Source of the DNA: Litomosoides sigmodontis
Taxonomy: Eukaryota; Nematoda; Chromadorea; Rhabditida; Onchocercidae
Length of the DNA: 64,000 bases
Direction: 5' to 3'
NCBI GenBank assembly: GCA_963070105.1
Contig: OY718806.1
Coordinates: 9,567,365-9,631,364, forward strand
The stretch's first letter is position 1; every line of letters begins with the position of its first letter. A model generated the notes under the pieces. That model was not told the DNA's origin. It saw nothing but the letters and a program-made list of their open reading frames with translations, and did no database searches. The translations under genes and the position numbers were made by a program. This document shows positions 1 through 13,322 of the stretch, piece after piece.

Positions 1-831
1 GGATACAATCCTTTAATTAATTAATTGCATGCTCCGCCGTATCGCGCTATTTCACATTTTTACAATCTTGCCCAATCAAGACAGCACCTATTGCTCAATC
101 ACAGAACACTTTCTCGATCAGAAAACTATTTACAGTTATGAAGAAAAAGACTCATATCCTTTTTTAAATATTTCTAACACTTCTTAAAACAATGATTCTA
201 AGTTAAAAAACAATGAAATAATGTTAGATATATTAAAAAGCAGAAAAAACAGAAATTGACAATAATATAATGACAAGATTACAAGTTTTGTATCTAATGA
301 AAGAAGGTTTTGGACAAATATAAAAAAGAGATGCTTTTCTACCCATTAATGCAACAACTAATAACAATGGAGTACATATCACCTATGCCCTTTTCAAGCT
401 TTCCTGTCTAAAAATTGAAATAGAATTTTTCAAAAGCAAAAAAGAAAAATGGCACAAAATACTTTACAGGTAGCAAGCAAATGTTATACTTTAAATTTCG
501 CTTCAAAATACATACATCAGAAGTTGAAAACTAGCAAAAAAAAACATGGCATAATAAAAATTCATTGTTGCAATCCATCAATATTTAAATCAACAAATAA
601 TTAAAATGAAATAATTTTGCAACATACGTCTCAGTCTCTATAGAAATTCGTCCACGGCTTATTTAGCAAAGTCACGCTACTTGCACTAAACATTCTACAG
701 TAAATAAACAGAGAGAATTCCAATTACTGATACTGACGAGCTTAGCATTTTGTCAACTTGTAATATAAATGGATCACTCATGAACCAAGATGAACAATTC
801 AATCTAGCAAAACGTACCTGTTCAATTACCA
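1..831. other. Intergenic or 3' flank of the SBF gene
   Basis: AT-rich sequence downstream of the SBF stop codon. It probably holds the 3' untranslated region of that minus-strand gene. I see no coding exon, RNA gene or organised repeat in it. Confidence 0.6.
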
Positions 832-3800
832 TCAGTCATGCAAAGCAGCCAAAATCTTTTCTAGCCATAAATCAGCGTCCGCTTTTGTATCAGCAAGTAG
901 TGAATATACGCGTCGGGAGGTACGAACCTGCATAAGACATAATTATTACAATTTATAAGCAAAGAATTAGTAGAAGAGCTAGTTAAATTGCTGGAATAAA
1001 GTTATTGAAAGTTACGAGCCAAAACTGGTGTAGCACCAATCCTAAAATCGTCTGTCTTGATAAACGATAAAATCATTTATTGATAAATCCATGATCCATA
1101 CTTCAAGAAGTGGTTTCCTCAGAGCATGACTAGCAGCTATTTCGACAGATTTAACGTCAGCCAAATCAATTACACCCCGACAGTTTATGTCCGTCTCGTT
1201 CTCATAATACCGCAACTGAAAATTTAAATGATAAACAGAAATAGATACAAAACTTAGACAGTCCAAGAGATTGAAAAACCAAAACTATAGAATTAAAATG
1301 ATACCTGATGTCTATTTGAGTCCAGAATGAACCAACGAGGTTTCCACATTTTAAATGTAGCACCTTTCTTCATTAAAAACCCGCTATAGGTAGCACCAGC
1401 ATTAGGATAACTTCCACTCATCGTTAGCGTCCTTGTATCTGCTGTAGTTGGAACTAGCAAAGTTAATTAAAATATGAGTATAAAATAAGAGTACAACACC
1501 ATATCTTTCCTCCATATTATTAGGACAAGTAGAAGATACTATAACAGAACATTTTTCATGACAAATCATACCGTATCCTAGACATCGATGAAATGGAAAA
1601 AAATATTTTTTATTGTAAGTTTTCATCATTTTATAGAATGTTTTGGACTTCAAACGTTGAAAAGTATGTTTTGTTTAGACCCGATGTCAAATCTTATAAA
1701 ATACTTTCATAAAAAATCTTATAGAATATTTTCATAACCAGTTTATTGTTCGTCACATCAATAAATCAACTACTTTATCGCATTTAATAGACATAAGCAT
1801 TTACTCATAAGTATTGCAAAAAAATAAATCATGAATTTAAAATCGATAATTCCGATAAGAAAAAACCTGTATATGTTGCAGATCGTTTTGACACAGAGGA
1901 AAGATCACATTTGGTTGCTATCACTAATCTTTTTTCCTCTATATTATTAGGACAAGTAGAAGATACTAGAGCAGAACATTTTTCATGACAAATCATACCG
2001 CATCCTAGACATCGATGAACTGGAAAAAAATATTTTTTATTGTATGTTTTCATCATTTTATAGAAGGTTTTGGACTTCAAACGTTGAAAAGTCGATCATT
2101 ATGCTGACAGAAAATCAGAAGCAAAAATCAAGAATCGAACCTGTACGTATTACAACACCTGGAACATTTTGATGGCATACTGCACATGCATCCCCAGGAG
2201 TGACTTGTTGTGTAATAAAGTAATGACCCGAACTTCTGAAAATTTTCCCGCACAATTTTGAGATAGTACTCAAACTAATGCACCCAATCATTTCGAAAGT
2301 TTTCCGTAAATTACTACACATTATTCATGACAATAGATCCTTTTTTATTCTATACAAACAGATGATGAATTAGGAAGTTTTTGTACGCATGGTTAATAAA
2401 GCACTATTAATTGTTCACCTGTGATACCTTTGTTTACTACTGTTTCTTCATAAAAAAATGAGTGTGAGAAAATAGGAATAACTTACGTGCTTGTTGTACT
2501 ATCTCTTAGTCTTGACGAACTTTGTTGTCGAGATATACCATGAAGCAAAAGCTTTACAGTTTCCTTTTTTTGAACAGCTCTTTGTACATAACGATGCCAA
2601 ATACTTATGGCACTTGCATCCTCATCACTCTGTCACATTTTTTAGGAGAAATTAAAATAGAAATGCCATATGTTCCAAATCAGCAAAGTTCATAGTGGAA
2701 AAAAAATTGCATAAATTACTGCTCAAAATTCTTCCAAATTTTCTCCATGAAGGTAAGCATTACGACAACTTTATAACATCTAAGTTTAAAAAAATCAACC
2801 TGAAAGCACGAAATTTGCGTTGCACGATCATTCGCTGCTGCAATCAACGTATGCCATGAACTGACGGCTTTCTGATCTTCGCTAGCGAGGAGTGGACCTA
2901 ATCGAGTATATCTCTGTAAAAGTATCAATGACTCATCAAGATTACTCTTTTGTTATCCTAAAAATACATTCACTTAAGTATTTTTTTTTCTTGCTGACAA
3001 CAACATTAACAGAATTCTCATTCATACCTCAACTAAAGATGAAAATGAATCGAGAAGAAGAAAATGTGTACAACGATAGTTTGCATCTAATAATCTCCTC
3101 GGCATGGAACCTGAAGTTCCAACATCAACCAACGATTCTTGATGTTCATCCTCACGTTGTTGTTGCTCCATCTCAGCGATTTCTATACAAATAATGGCTT
3201 TTTTTCCTTTTTCTTTGCATAAATGGGTATTTTAATGCCTTAAGTAATTAAAGAAGTCTGATCAGTGTAGGATATTCGCCGGCGAAAACAATTTTTTTAA
3301 AGATCAGTATCATCAAAAAGACAAGAAAAATACGAAATTACGAAATTTACCAATGTCATAGGGCGAGCCGTGTGCCAAATGATCTTCGCAGTAAAAAGAC
3401 CACACTGTTATGCTGGCCACACTTGATTGCGGTCGTAAAACAGTGTGCATTTCGGCAATATACATAAAGTTATCAAACAAAGATGACCTAAAATAATGTC
3501 AGAAAGGTAGCAAGAACCACACTAACCGTACCACATTTATAATAATCAAAGACATATATTTACCCAAGCCGTTTTTCATCAATATATGTCCATAATGATG
3601 CAGTGCGCGGTTCTCCTGCTGATAAAGTGAGCGAGTCAAACTTGATTCGCTCCGCTTCCGAATCATGCAAAAATGTACGAAAACATGCGGAGGTAGAATG
3701 GTAAGCAAGAAAACGAAGATAAAAATCATTGAATTCGAATGCTGATGGATACTGTTCCCAAGTCTAAAAAATGCATTTTTAGTTAATAAAACACTTCCGA

Positions 3801-6800
3801 CTTGCGTGTATATTAATGTACCTATATTAATCGTGTCCTTCAGATTTAACAACGCTTTTACAGCATAACGACACACCTGGTGTACAGCATCCAAGAATAA
3901 TAAAAACATTGGTGCAATGCCACTGCTTTGAGATGCAGCCGAGTGATTGTGACGATGAGAGAAACGATGTCCAAATGCAAGCCATTCTTTTTCTATCAGG
4001 ACTCGAAATCCTTCAAATGTCCTATAATATGCTATATCTGTTACCTTAATATTAGAAATATTAGCAAAAATGAAATCTAAGACACGTCACGACGGAAAAA
4101 ATAATACATAGAAATAGCTAATAGATGCCTGTAATAAGGATCAAGGAGAAGTTCTGAAAGCGCTGCAAGTTGACAGGTGGAATCCCATCCGTCTTCCATG
4201 CATATAACTACACTTGAAAGTTGTACATCAATTAGATCCACTATTGCACAAGCCAAATGCAACAAAGAAGACACCTGAAATTGCTATGTTTAAAACTATC
4301 TACAGTTTTCAATTTAAAATTATGATACTTTATCAATAATAAATGCCTTGCTTACCATATGCAACCATAAAGAATCGTCGATTTGCTTCAGAAAAGTGAG
4401 AGATGGATCGTTATCCACGGGCCAGCTTGGGCATGCTGCACGCAAAAATTTCTTGAAGGATATCTTTACATTATGTGCAGAAGGATAATTTACAGGAATG
4501 AATTCACATCGTTTGTCTAACTTCAGTATCTGAAAGTTGTTCAAATGCGGGATTTAAATTAGAAACAGCACAAATTCGTTCCAATCATCGATTACGCTTC
4601 TGAAAAATGTAAATACATGTGCTAGCAGTAACCTTAGCTTGGCTTCTATCTCCTAAAACGTATAATGCCTTCCTTGTGAGACTAATTAGCGGTTTCATTG
4701 CCTGTCCTCGTCCCATATTTGCATGTCGTGGCTGAATACTGCTGCCATGATCCAAATAACCAACAAACCGGTCACCATTTACAGCTGAAATTTTTACCAA
4801 ATTATACAACTCACAAGAATGAATTTATAGCAAATTTTGTCCCAAAAAAAGTAAAAATAAAATTTACGTTTCGTTCCCGACTTTCCTCCACTACTTCGAA
4901 CAAAATTTGCTGCATGTCGGGCAATGTCCGTCTGTGATTTACGATATAAATCAGGCGTTCCAGAATTTAGTGATAAACCATCAGCCGTAATCATCGAATA
5001 GAGCGATAACAACGACTCCACTGATTCAGACATCAATGAATGACCATCTGCATTTTTTATCCTCGGTGAGAGTGCCGCAAACATAGAAATGTACCTTTCC
5101 TAACAAGTTAATTTATTATAAGCAGCGCACAGTTGGATTATCTAATTTGCCTTCTAAAACTGTAGTGGGTAAAAATATTTAAAAAATTTTACTGGCTTAA
5201 ACAGAAGACGTTTAAAAATGCTTATCAGCATAAATCTACCTGCAATTCAACGCTGTTTGGTGGAGCTATATCACGTGAAACAATGGACATGTAGGAACCG
5301 CTGTTACCCATATTTTGGTTATCACTACCGCCAAGGAAATTTGCTTGTTTTCTTAACCGACTGACCACTGTTTGTGCTGTGAAGCCTGCACCACGTACAA
5401 GCAACGCACCGTTATCACTTTTCCATATAATTACGGGAAAACGACCATGTCGGAATCCTTTGCCGATTTTTGTAAAATTGTCATCAGGTGTATTTGCAGG
5501 CACTACTACAATATTCGGGTAGCTGAAAATGAAGAAATTCAGACTTTACTTTTAAAAATTATTGATAAGTTCATAATCAATAACTGAAAAGTTCATCAAC
5601 TACAAATCTCTTACAACGTCTTTTTCAAAAGAAAAATTAATGCTTATATATTATCAAAATTTTTTGAAACTCACCTTCATCATTTTCTTATTTTAACGAT
5701 TCGTAGATGTTCTATACACTTGGACTAAATGCTTTCGAATATGTTAATGCGTTAGACATATAATCATGATGATCCTCAAAAAATGGTCAGCTTCGACTAG
5801 CCCAAATGTCCATATAATAGAAACATGAGATAAAAAAAACCTCTTGCTGAGCTCATAACGACGATTTGCATTCGACAACCGGAACGAGCCGTGGTTCAAG
5901 CCCAATCGATCGTAATCAACCAAGTAATGGTGATGCAACCCGCTTGTTGTTGGATCTATCATCTCTCCTAACAATTATTCAAAGTGACTACTACTTGAAA
6001 AGGTTTTGAAAAAGGAAACTGTTTTAGAGTACACTCAAAGCTAAAACTAAAATACGAAAACAAAATTCTATATGACAAACCTACCGGACAGATCTAAATA
6101 ATCATTCTTTGCGGAACGAGGTGCTGCACCGGGTGACAAGACATTCAATGCGCTCATATCACCGTTTTTAGGAATTGTTGGTGCCGTTTTAGCTGGCGTC
6201 CGGAATCTTTTTCTTTCTTTTAATGGATTTCGCATTAGTGCCTTCCTCAATTCTCTGTAATTATACTAGAGTACATTCTGTAGGTGCTTAAAAATAAAAT
6301 AATAGAAATAATAAATCAAAATCCGACATGAAGTTGAGACCTAGGAAGAGCACTTATCAGTAAATGCAAAAACTAATTGGATAAGAATATGAAAATTCTC
6401 GGGATCTGATAGTTGAGCAATGCATTGCAATTACGAGTATTTAATTTGAGCAAAAATATAGCCATATACATTACTTCATCGTTCCATACTTATGCTTTGA
6501 TGCGATACTGGCAAAAGTTGTTGAAAGTACTGATGAAGCAGCTGAATAAGCGAACAGTGTGTGTGGTAAAACAGATGCCCATCGTAAACTGCTCAAAGTT
6601 TCCATAAATTCCTCTGCCTTTTCATTCGATACCTCTTCATCAAATGCGAATTTCATCAGCTGTAAATGGTTCATGTGATGGATATGTAGCCAATGATGTT
6701 TAAAGAATAAAAATACGGTGGAATGCAAAGAAAAGTAAGCAATAAGACGTGTGTATAAACAATCAAGAAAAAATATGCAGGATAAAATATTACAACGAAC

Positions 6801-9800
6801 GACTTCAATAATTAATAATTTACTTGAAAACCCGAACTTCGTATCTGGAAGGCATCATGTAATTGATGCGCCACACGTACGGGAATTCCCTCAAGCTGAG
6901 AGCTTTGAGATGAAGAATCGCTGATAGGTTTCTCCTTTGTTATTGACATAACTGTTATTGAACGTACAACAACCTGCTCGCATACTGTAATTTACTACTG
7001 CCGTTGAATTTTATTCTTGCAGGAAGTGTCAAAGAAATTTTACATAAACCCTAAAATAAATATTTCAAGAAAATAGGTTACTTCATAAACGTACGGAATA
7101 AATCGCAAGGCTGCCCCTTGAATATAACTCGATAGTTGGTGAGAAAAATAGCTCCTTCTGCAGGAAGAAGGCTTTGCGGTGTTTCAACACATGTTGCGCT
7201 CGTTATCCGTCCATCAGCTAACAAAAACACGCGTAGTCCACCAGCAATAATACGTTCAGATGGGAGTAAAAGTGCTGGTTGTAACAATTTCGGCTGTAAT
7301 TGAATTAGGCAAATATAAAGTGAATGGAAATTCAACAGCAATATTAGAACTTGATTTTCAGTTAATCGTCTTCTCCTTTAGCGAACTATGTGGAGATAGA
7401 TGGGAATTCGACGTCTTATAAAGTTTCATGACATCAAACCATTTACTCAATCCAATTGATAGCTGATCTGCTTTTTTTTCTAGTTGTTGATAATTATTTC
7501 GGGGAAAATTAAAACTCCGACCTTGTGCAACGGTGAAAGACGCTTGCTTTCAGTATACACCTGTTCAAGATTATCAATGTGCAGTGCAACAAATCCCGGT
7601 ATTTCTCCACAAAGACTTTCGATTTGAGGTTGATCCAAACCAGCTGACGAACAAATGCGATCAATGAGTCTACAAAATGCAAAACAAATTTTTAACCCTC
7701 AAATCGTTTCCAAAATTTTTACAGCAACGATTGCTCCAATATCAAACAAGGAAGGAATTAACCTGCTGATCCACCGAACAGTAGAATTCCCCAAGTCTGT
7801 TGAATCCGCCTCAACAAAGCCACTTTCCACTTCACTTTCACTCACAGATAGTTCAGGATCCTCATCAAAATCATGTTTCCTACCATTTCGATCACTTCGC
7901 CTTTCAAGCTCCCGGACATTAACGCGACGTAACTTTGACACATCGAGTGGTATTCGCATATATACCATCAGATTAATATAATGTTTAGCCTAAAACAGAG
8001 ATTCTGCGAAGAACAAAAAATATATATATCTAATTGATGGAATAAATGAAATTGTGATGTGTCAAATTATCAGCACAGACCTAAATAAGTAATTTGAAGA
8101 TTTAAAGAATTCAATGACTAATGAATGAAGTTATTCATCATCTTTTGTTTTAATTATTCATAGAATTCATGTGCAACCGATATTAATTCATGAAAAACGA
8201 ATTAGGAAAACTTAAATAAAAGAATAAGAGTCGAAAAAGAACCGAAAATAGATATGTTTAGCCACACTAACAGAAAAAAGCGATTGGTACTGGATATAAA
8301 TTCATGAAACTAGCTTTGCCATTACCCACTTCAACTTTATTTTTAAACACAGAAAAAAATTCGGAAAAAACTCGGCAAATTCAATCTGGGTATTTACTTC
8401 ATTAAATCTTAGTGAAACGAATCAGTATACCTGTCCATAAACAATCGAATTTTCTTCTCTTGCGCGCTTGTCGATTTCATCATCTTTAACACTTGACATG
8501 CTTGCTAGCTGATCACTGACCAAGTCCATTCCGGAAGGTTTTTCCATCAAATTCCAAGTATCCGTAACATTCTACAATTTGTGATAAAAAAAATATTCCT
8601 TGTTCCTTTTTTCTTCAAAACCTATTCCTTGTTCTTGTGCCTTCTCTTTCTTCATATATTGTGTTAAACTTGAGGCTTTTTCTCGTACCTACGTTTTTTC
8701 ATTATCCTCCATTAAAAATAGAATCAAAAATTTGTGTTAACCGCAAATATATGTTAGTAGTTTTAAGTTTTAACCGCAAATATAAGTTAGTAGTTTTGCA
8801 TGATGAAAGAATTATTTTGTTTTCACTAATGCATACTTCTTTCAGTGGAAATGGGCAATCCGACTCTTCCCTTGCTGGTAAATAAAGCCGCCTGATTTGC
8901 CGATGAACGTCATGGAAGAATGCTGCCTCCCAAAACTGTTGATTATCCCATACTCCATGTTCTTGAATACAAGTGTATGCAAACTGATGTACTCCAGCTG
9001 TCAATCGCTATAATAAAATCTTTTCACCACATGTACGACAAATATAGAAAAGAGACTTCTCAACACAAAAAGAAAGAGAAAGCATAAAAGAACAAATTGG
9101 TTAATTCTAAGCAAACGTACCCTACAATAAATGTTGGCGAGGTACAGCATAGCATAGGCAATTCCATGCTCATCCTCTTTTGATTCTTGCTGAAATTTTC
9201 AATATATATCCTCACTAACAAATATACTCAAAGTTCCCCCACTCCTAAAATCATAGCCCAGCTCTTTTTGAACATCCGGCTACAGTCATTACTCTACGTG
9301 GATTTCTTTTTTAAGAAAGATGTACATTGAGCGCGCAGTTCATTAATCGCACAATTAATTCAAACTGCTGAGGAAATAGCGTTGCACGGTTAACTGGGAC
9401 AAGATTTTTCCATAGCAACTGGCAAAATGCTACACGAGCATTAACGCTTCGCATCGACAACTCTACTGCACACATTATCTGCAATCATATACGTTATTTG
9501 ACAGAATTAGAATATAGGCCACTTTACAATTTCTTCGTATATCATGCATTCAAAACCGTAGCTATTTAAGAAAGTCGTAAGTAATCGAATGTTTAAGAAA
9601 GCAGTAATAAAACAAAAATTGTGACCTTTCTGGCATCCGACAATTTAAAATCAAATATGTGATGCAAACAACTGCTGAGAACTTGCAAACGTCTAGAAAC
9701 CGCCCCCATACGTTCTTCCTTAGCAATAATCCAGGGTGTTGCTTGGACACGACGTGGACATAACACAGGCGCGACATTATTTACGGTTGTTCCCAGCTTA

Positions 9801-12800
9801 TGCTTGATCGATTGTGATATCTTGAATTATGCGTGCCAAAGTGGATAAAATTTCATACGGATTCTAGTCAAAAGTACAACCACAGTATACGCAAATCTCA
9901 GTTAAACATCTAAGAACTAACCAAATCATTATTAAGAAGACGTAATTTTGCAGTTGAAAATGAAACAGTAAATCGTTGCTGAGTTACAAACGGTGTAACT
10001 GAGAATGGAGTTTCTTGCCTTTCCTGAAAAGAGATATAATGGAAGCAATGCCAATGTGCATGCAAAAAAAATGCTATATAGGTAACCAAAAATGTAAGAA
10101 TGAGGTCAAAAACCATAAATGTTAGGAAGAATAACAATAGGATTTAAACAATAAACAAAAAGCAGTACATTCTCAAGTAATTTTTCAGCAATTTCGATGA
10201 TATTTTCTATACTCGTTGTTCGCGAACCTAACTGACCATTTAGTTGTTCGCTAACCTGAGCAACAAGCTGCAAAATTAATAGTTTATTTGGCATTATACC
10301 GCGTAAATCCATAGCAATAACAATCCAGAATTCATACTAATAACAATTCCTTGTTTATAAAACGTTCATTATAACATAAACTTTCCCTCCTTCGCATATT
10401 AAAAAATTACTTGCCTCGTCGAATAAGTCGCAAATTCGGAAAGGTAACCCGCGTTCAGATATGAAAGACTGGAAAAGCAAACTATCAAGAAAAGCACGAA
10501 TAAGTGGACATGAAGAAAATTGCCGTAAACCCAAAAATGCAGATTTATGAAAGACGATTAATGGTGGCGTATAAATACGAATAACTTCCAAGCAGCACCG
10601 ATATCCCACTAATAACTCAGCGAAGAAACGAAGAAAACATGCTCGAATCCTTTTGTCCTAAAAAATTCAAGTAAAGAAAATAAATTGCATCAATCAAAAT
10701 GAGCAAAAATGAAAAAATGAGCTGACCTGTACTTCGGAAGCAGGAAATGGTGGCTGTCCAACTTTCCATGCATAATCCGCTGTAGAGAGACTGGGAAACA
10801 GCACCTATAACAAAGTGAATCATTAGCATTCATGTAAGGAAAGGCTTATAAATGTTATTTTAGTTTCTTCCTTTAAAAAAAAACATGCGAACCATTTGCA
10901 ACGAAGAAATTAGCTGTTGATGAAATGGTTGAGGAATTACAGGTATTGAAATCGAAGGGGGTATGTAAACGGCGCCAATGTCTAGATCAACCACAACTGC
11001 ATCTAAATCAGTATACCGTATACGGACAGTGTTTAACACACCCATGATGTATGGAGTTGGGCTTTCCAAGTATTCAATGAGCAATTCAGGCAACACAGGA
11101 ACATAAGTATGCCTGAAATCATATAACAAATGTAGCCTTGAAAATTCTAATCAGGCTGAATGTGGTTACAGTAAAAGACTTATCTACAAAACTAACGACT
11201 TTCGAAGAATTCATTTAAACAAAGCAAACACTACTCTTATTTTAGTAATTATGCTATTAGAGAAATCATATGAATCAAAAGAAAAAACGAGCTGATTCAA
11301 ACAAGGTCATAAGACATGGAGTCATCAACTTACGGATAATCAAAAGGATACAGAAGAGAACGCAGAGCGTAGCAGCTATCAGCAAGCAAAGAAAGTGAAC
11401 TGGATCGAAACAATATCTTATAATCAGTCATAACCGCACTAAGCAACGTTAGAACATTGTGGATTGTTCCTAAAAGGATCATAGCGCAAATTGCGCAAAT
11501 CACAAACAAATATATTTTCTATAGTTCCTTTTAAAATAATCAGACCAAAAATTCGCACAATGAACTCTTGCTATTTTATCAAATTGAAATAAACAAACCT
11601 AACTGTTGTAGAAATAGCGTCACTTTATCCGATGTAACAGGTATAGTTGACGATTTGGGAGCCCGTACAGAAAGTCTATCACTCCCTAAACAAAACGATA
11701 CCGCAGGCATACCTGGTGTCAGGTAAACCTGAGATAGCAGCGTTGAAATCATCAATTCAGCTTTATCTTCCGCCTCCAACAAAGCCAAGAGTATTCGATT
11801 TAAGCAATTCTGAAATACCTTATCAAATAAGTCAAAACTTCGGGAATTTTTTGCAACAACTTTGAGCAAATCTCTCAAATGTTTCGAAAATCGGAGATAC
11901 ATGAATTTAATTTTCTAGTTTAAAAACAAAGTGGAAAACGATGCATTACCCTGAATAAATCGAAAAAAGGGAATCGCGACAATATCACTATAACTTTCGG
12001 TTTGAATAAGATTGGTCCTTCATCTGATCTTGTATCATCCACCTCCTCGATACCATCTCCACAAGGCTCGTAAACCTAAGTGGTCTTTTTCATACGTAGC
12101 TCAAAACTATCTGCCATAATACTTCAAAATATCTTATCTAGATACTCCGTTCTACAATAATTCATGCGGATAATAACTCATATAGCATATATCGCAAATT
12201 CCAACATATAACCTCTAGCGTGAACTAGTAAATAAGATAATTCAAGCAACAACTATATCTACAATAAGGTAACCACACCTTTCCAAAAACACTTTGGTTA
12301 GACTATCAGTGCTACCTTGGCAATCACGAGCATTTTTGAACTATTCATTTTTTATTAAAAGCATAATTTCTTGATTACTAACACAGTATACTCATCCCAT
12401 GTCCCTCCAACGAGTGGAGTATAAGTGTATGAAAGTTGGTCATTAAGCCTACAGAAATAAAGCATTTGAATTAAAAAATCAGGACAAAAATGAAAGTACA
12501 ACCTGCAAACAGCACGCATACTGTCTAGCACCCATAATATCTGTCAGTGTGTTCGCGAAAAAGCAAACAGGACGCATTTCCGCCGAAAGAGCCCAACCTT
12601 GCGGTTGAGAAAACTGAAACTCGACGCAATTTCAAACCCGGACCTAATTAAATTAAGTTACCTAAAACGTTTAACGAGTGGGAAATTCTCTTCCCTTTTC
12701 CCACGTGCTTTTTCATCCTTCGTCAGAAAAACAAGATTAAAATTGATATTTTATTCATATACTGCCGAAATGTTATCCCATTAAGAAAAAGTAAAATGAC

Positions 12801-13322
12801 CAAGGATCCCACAGAACCAAAGAATTAAATGTCTGAAGCTTCAATGCATGCATGTACTATAATTAACAATAATTTTCTTAATGCTTTATTCAGGCATATC
12901 ATGGTCATCATAATAAGAAAAATTCTGGAATGATATAATGAATAACATACCACTTCAAGACTTGGCGATAGTGATATATCTGACCAGTCATATTTTGGAA
13001 ACCGCTGCGCAATATTTCCAACACTGCTCCCGCGTCCTAAAAGTAACCGTTTCCAGTAGTGCAATAATATTAATGCTTTCCCAGGAGTTCCTTTGCATAG
13101 CAAATACCTTTGTGATGGAATTTACCGAAAATTTCTTGGTTGAGCTTAAACGGTATAAATTCATACACAGTAAAATAAACCAAATCTATGAAACAATTAC
13201 TGATGAGCAAAACCAATTACAGAATATAATGCATTTAATAACTAACGAATTTGAGTTTCATCGAATTCGATGACGACAACGTAATCTACAAGACGAGTAC
13301 TTGCTCCTTCACATTCCGACAT
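832..13322 (-). CDS. SBF/MTMR5-MTMR13 family DENN-domain pseudophosphatase
   Basis: Many short exons encode, in order, every domain of SET-binding factor (myotubularin-related 5/13). The start ATG is at 13320-13322 ([14 protein letters not shown]). Exons 13247-13322 and 12951-13036 give the uDENN start, including [12 protein letters not shown] and dDENN follow (about 12500-10160, with [13 protein letters not shown] and [10 protein letters not shown]). The SBF2 region lies near 9900-8850 ([13 protein letters not shown]), GRAM near 7340-6500 ([17 protein letters not shown]) and the myotubularin fold at 6240-3345. A C1 zinc finger (2235-2141 and 2019-1867) and a PH domain (1441-1305, 1215-1102, 927-832) end it; the stop is at 832-834. 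The phosphatase loop reads [10 protein letters not shown], without the catalytic Cys and Arg of active family members (CSDGWDRT), so it should be a pseudophosphatase. Family members act as Rab exchange factors and as partners of active MTMRs on endosomes. This is the likely ortholog of C. elegans mtm-5. Not every internal boundary was resolved. Confidence 0.95.
1507..1674 (-). pseudogene. Dead duplicate of the second C1 exon inside an SBF intron
   Basis: This stretch repeats 1934-2101 at an offset of 427 bases with only a handful of differences. It carries a copy of the exon that encodes the second half of the C1 zinc finger. In the copy the splice acceptor CAG has become CAT (the forward strand reads aaatgg instead of aactgg), and a zinc-binding Cys has become Tyr ([13 protein letters not shown] against [13 protein letters not shown]). 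The copy also lacks the 3' part and donor of the original exon. Flanking exons 1867-2019 and 1305-1441 join in frame without it, so it is probably a non-functional intronic relic. Confidence 0.85.
1867..2235 (-). other. C1 (phorbol-ester/DAG-type) zinc finger, two exons of SBF
   Basis: Exons 2141-2235 and 1867-2019 join in phase 1. The joined product satisfies the full C1 spacing H-x12-C-x2-C-x14-C-x2-C-x4-H-x2-C-x7-C, starting at [17 protein letters not shown] and ending at the Cys of SALVSSTC. All eight zinc ligands are present. Human MTMR5 as I recall it has no C1 domain here; I believe some invertebrate homologs do, but I could not check. Whether it binds diacylglycerol cannot be told from this. 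Confidence 0.85.
4022..4128 (-). other. Probable GC-AG intron in the SBF phosphatase domain
   Basis: The exon before this intron ends DPYYR and the next continues [13 protein letters not shown], matching the unbroken family sequence at this point. To join them in frame the donor must be AG|GCATCT, a GC donor, with a normal TATAG acceptor. No GT donor before the in-frame stop preserves the conserved junction without adding residues. Confidence 0.7.

Noticed and set aside
7655..7981. Plus-strand Ser-rich open frame of 108 codons
   Set aside because: It is the shadow of an SBF exon on the minus strand ([24 protein letters not shown]), which matches the family.
11647..11865. Plus-strand open frame of 72 codons
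   Set aside because: It is antisense to the uDENN exon of SBF, whose minus-strand product clearly matches the family.
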